Positions 62,347 to 64,000 of a stretch of DNA of 64,000 bases are shown one piece after another. Position 1 is the stretch's first letter, and every line of letters starts with the position of its first letter. Both the position numbers and the translations under genes were made by a program. The DNA is taken from contig CASEIN010000037.1 of the NCBI GenBank assembly GCA_949287985.1, forward strand, positions 30,005 to 94,004, given 5' to 3'. The notes under the pieces are model-generated. The model saw nothing but the letters and a program-made list of their open reading frames with translations, was not told the origin of the DNA and searched no databases. This DNA is from Mucispirillum schaedleri. GTDB taxonomy: Bacteria; Chrysiogenota; Deferribacteres; Deferribacterales; Mucispirillaceae.

Positions 62347-63387
62347 ATGAAATTTTTTTTAATAATTTTTTTATTGATTCCGTTTATGTCTTTTGCAGAG
62401 TCAAAATATCTTATTTTCAACTCTTCTGATGATTATATAAATATCCGTGTTGGTCCTATAGGCAAGATTATTAAGACTGTCTATAAAGGTGATTTTATAT
62501 TTGGAATAAATTTTTCTATAAATGACAGCAATGCTAAATGGTATAATGCATTTGAAGGTGTTATTCATTCTGGTCAAGTCAAAGTAGTAGATAAAAAAGC
62601 ACTTTTAGAATATATACAACAAGTTTTACCACAGGAATTTCAAAAAATACCTAGTAATGAAGTTAAAAAAGAACTTTTAGCTGATAACCCATGGATTAAT
62701 AATTTTACAGAAAAACAGTTTAAAAACCTTGATGGCCGCTCACAATATAATATTTTATCCTACAATGATAAAGTTGAAGGTGTTATGTGGATTATTAATC
62801 TAATCAACAGGGGGGAATATTCTGAAGCTTTAAAAAATGCATCATTATTTGGATATACTGAAACAGTCAAATGGCTGCTAAAAAATGGAGCAGACTGCAC
62901 TCCAAATTATAGACAAGTTATTGGTGAAAACCTAGGTAAAGAAAATAGTATTGCTGTAAGAGATGCTATATATTACGCTGTTATTGGTGCTAATAATATC
63001 GATATCATAAAATTGCTTATAGAACATGGTGCGGCACTTAATAATAAATATATAGATAATATTCGTCCTGAATATTTATTAATAAATGCATGTAAAAAAG
63101 GCGATATTAACGTCTTAAAACTTTTAGTGTCAAATGGTGCAGATGTTAATATTATTGAAAAAAATAAATCTATATATAATCCATCACCTTTACAAATTGC
63201 AATTGAAATGAATAGGTTAGATATGGTCCAATTATTTGCAGATAAAGGTATAAATATAAATTATCCTATTGTATACCCAAGCAATACACCAAATTTAAAT
63301 GAACTACCTAAAGATTATGCATGGCGACTTAATTATAAAGAAATATATGACTATATTTTTTCTAAAGAAGAAATAAATGATTATTAA
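62347..63387 (+). CDS. Exported SH3-like / ankyrin-repeat protein
   Basis: 346 residues. A signal peptide (MKFFLIIFLLIPFMSFA) is followed by an SH3b-like segment at about 20-75 (YINIRVGPIGKIIKTVYKGD, WYNAFEGVIHSGQVKVV). From about 160 there are four ankyrin repeats: ASLFGYTETVKWLLKNGAD, AVIGANNIDIIKLLIEHGA, NACKKGDINVLKLLVSNGAD and IEMNRLDMVQLFADKGI. Such proteins bind other proteins, so a periplasmic or surface binding role is likely. Exported ankyrin proteins near T6SS genes are sometimes immunity proteins for a periplasm-acting effector. That is a guess here. The ribosome-binding site is weak (TTGGT). Confidence 0.7.
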   Translation: MKFFLIIFLLIPFMSFAESKYLIFNSSDDYINIRVGPIGKIIKTVYKGDFIFGINFSINDSNAKWYNAFEGVIHSGQVKVVDKKALLEYIQQVLPQEFQKIPSNEVKKELLADNPWINNFTEKQFKNLDGRSQYNILSYNDKVEGVMWIINLINRGEYSEALKNASLFGYTETVKWLLKNGADCTPNYRQVIGENLGKENSIAVRDAIYYAVIGANNIDIIKLLIEHGAALNNKYIDNIRPEYLLINACKKGDINVLKLLVSNGADVNIIEKNKSIYNPSPLQIAIEMNRLDMVQLFADKGININYPIVYPSNTPNLNELPKDYAWRLNYKEIYDYIFSKEEINDY

Positions 63388-64000
63388 ATATTTCATATCT
63401 ATTTGTTAGATATTTGTATTAAATAAGTTGCTATATTTATATTATAAATAAAATCATTAATAAATTTTTTTAATATATAATATGTAGGTTTTTTTAATGT
63501 ATTATATTTATTATATTGATTAATTTAATTTTATATTATTATAATGCATTTTATACTCAACTATCTATAACACTATATTTTTTTATGATGCATTTAATAA
63601 TACCTGCTTCAGTATCTTAATATCTAATCTTTTTTTGAAATACTAATATAATAAGTAACTAAATTTATTATACTCATATTAAAATAAAAACATTAATAAG
63701 AATAACATATAAACTTCTAAACATAGAAAATGACATATTTTAATATAAAGATTGATATAAAATATATTTCTTTCGATTACAACTATAATATATATAATAT
63801 AAAGCATAAGTTAATTTATTGTTATAATCCATTTAATTAAATTATTATTTTTTAAAAATAATAATAGAATAGGTAATATAGATTATTAAAAAATACAAAA
63901 TACTGTTAATATAATGAAATCTTCATAGAAATATATTATAAATCACAAATCAATTTATTGTTATGATACATATAATTATATCATGATTTATATGAATTAA
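63388..64000. other. Gene-free AT-rich region with a degenerate repeated motif
   Basis: No frame with coding character on either strand. An 18-bp motif of the form TTATRATNCATTTAATTA appears at 63539-63555, 63583-63602, 63822-63839 and 63961-63978, and more weakly at 63668-63684. The longest related pair, 63793-63839 and 63932-63978, matches at 39 of 47 bases. Confidence 0.5.

Noticed and set aside
1..64000. tRNA, rRNA, CRISPR or insertion sequences
   Set aside because: Reading both strands I saw no T-loop-like GTTCGAATC with matching arms, no evenly spaced repeats with unique spacers, and no transposase frame or terminal inverted repeats. A tRNAscan run could still find one I missed.

Overview
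The window is AT-rich DNA with tightly packed genes from a Gram-negative bacterium. Evidence for an outer membrane includes several signal peptides and lipoboxes, an OmpW-like or general beta-barrel protein, dTDP-rhamnose synthesis for surface glycans, and a complete type VI secretion system (T6SS). A catalase, a zinc-binding chemoreceptor, a secreted StcE-like mucinase and a T6SS together suggest a motile, mucus-dwelling gut bacterium. My best guess is Deferribacterota, close to Mucispirillum. That is inference; no 16S or other marker was available to test it.

Layout. 1-2.1 kb: the tail of a TetR-type regulator, then a divergent pair made of a cytochrome b / periplasmic-protein operon and a second TetR regulator, with three copies of an ACATTAC-N4-GTAATGT operator between them. 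2.2-3.6 kb: site-2 protease rseP. 3.7-7.4 kb: McrBC modification-dependent restriction system. 7.5-16.1 kb (minus strand): a long housekeeping run pheA-hisC-aroF-tyrA-aroA-cmk-ispH-rpsA joining Phe/Tyr synthesis to nucleotide, isoprenoid and ribosome functions. 16.4-18.7 kb: trmI and a CZB-type chemoreceptor. 18.8-24.0 kb (minus): oppB-oppC-mucinase-outer membrane barrel operon with a palindrome inside its promoter. 24.2-25.7 kb: catalase. 25.8-29.2 kb (minus): rfbACBD. 29.2-33.8 kb: small mixed genes (ridA, marC, an MFS transporter, a periplasmic metallo-beta-lactamase-fold protein and three short exported unknowns). 34.0-37.1 kb: a SAM-I riboswitch controlling metY-metX and a small unknown. 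37.1-39.5 kb: a degenerate formyltransferase-like protein, a secreted unknown and a TRL-like lipoprotein.

39.6-62.2 kb (minus): one apparent T6SS operon, tssA-tssB-tssC-hcp-tssE-tssF-tssG-clpV-PAAR-vgrG-unknown-unknown-tssJ-tssK-tssL-tssM-potD-like lipoprotein. All thirteen core components are present. Its accessory content is the most novel part: a VgrG with a coiled-coil insertion and a helical C-terminal extension, two uncharacterised genes between vgrG and tssJ, an orphan polyamine-binding-type lipoprotein after tssM, and a hairpin-plus-T-run directly after hcp that probably sets Hcp above the downstream subunits. An exported SH3/ankyrin protein is transcribed divergently from tssA. The last 613 bases hold no gene but contain a degenerate repeated motif.

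Regulatory signals recur: two genes (pheA and a 94-codon exported protein) have promoters whose predicted transcription start falls on the ATG and so look leaderless. I saw no rRNA, tRNA, CRISPR array, insertion sequence or phage module.
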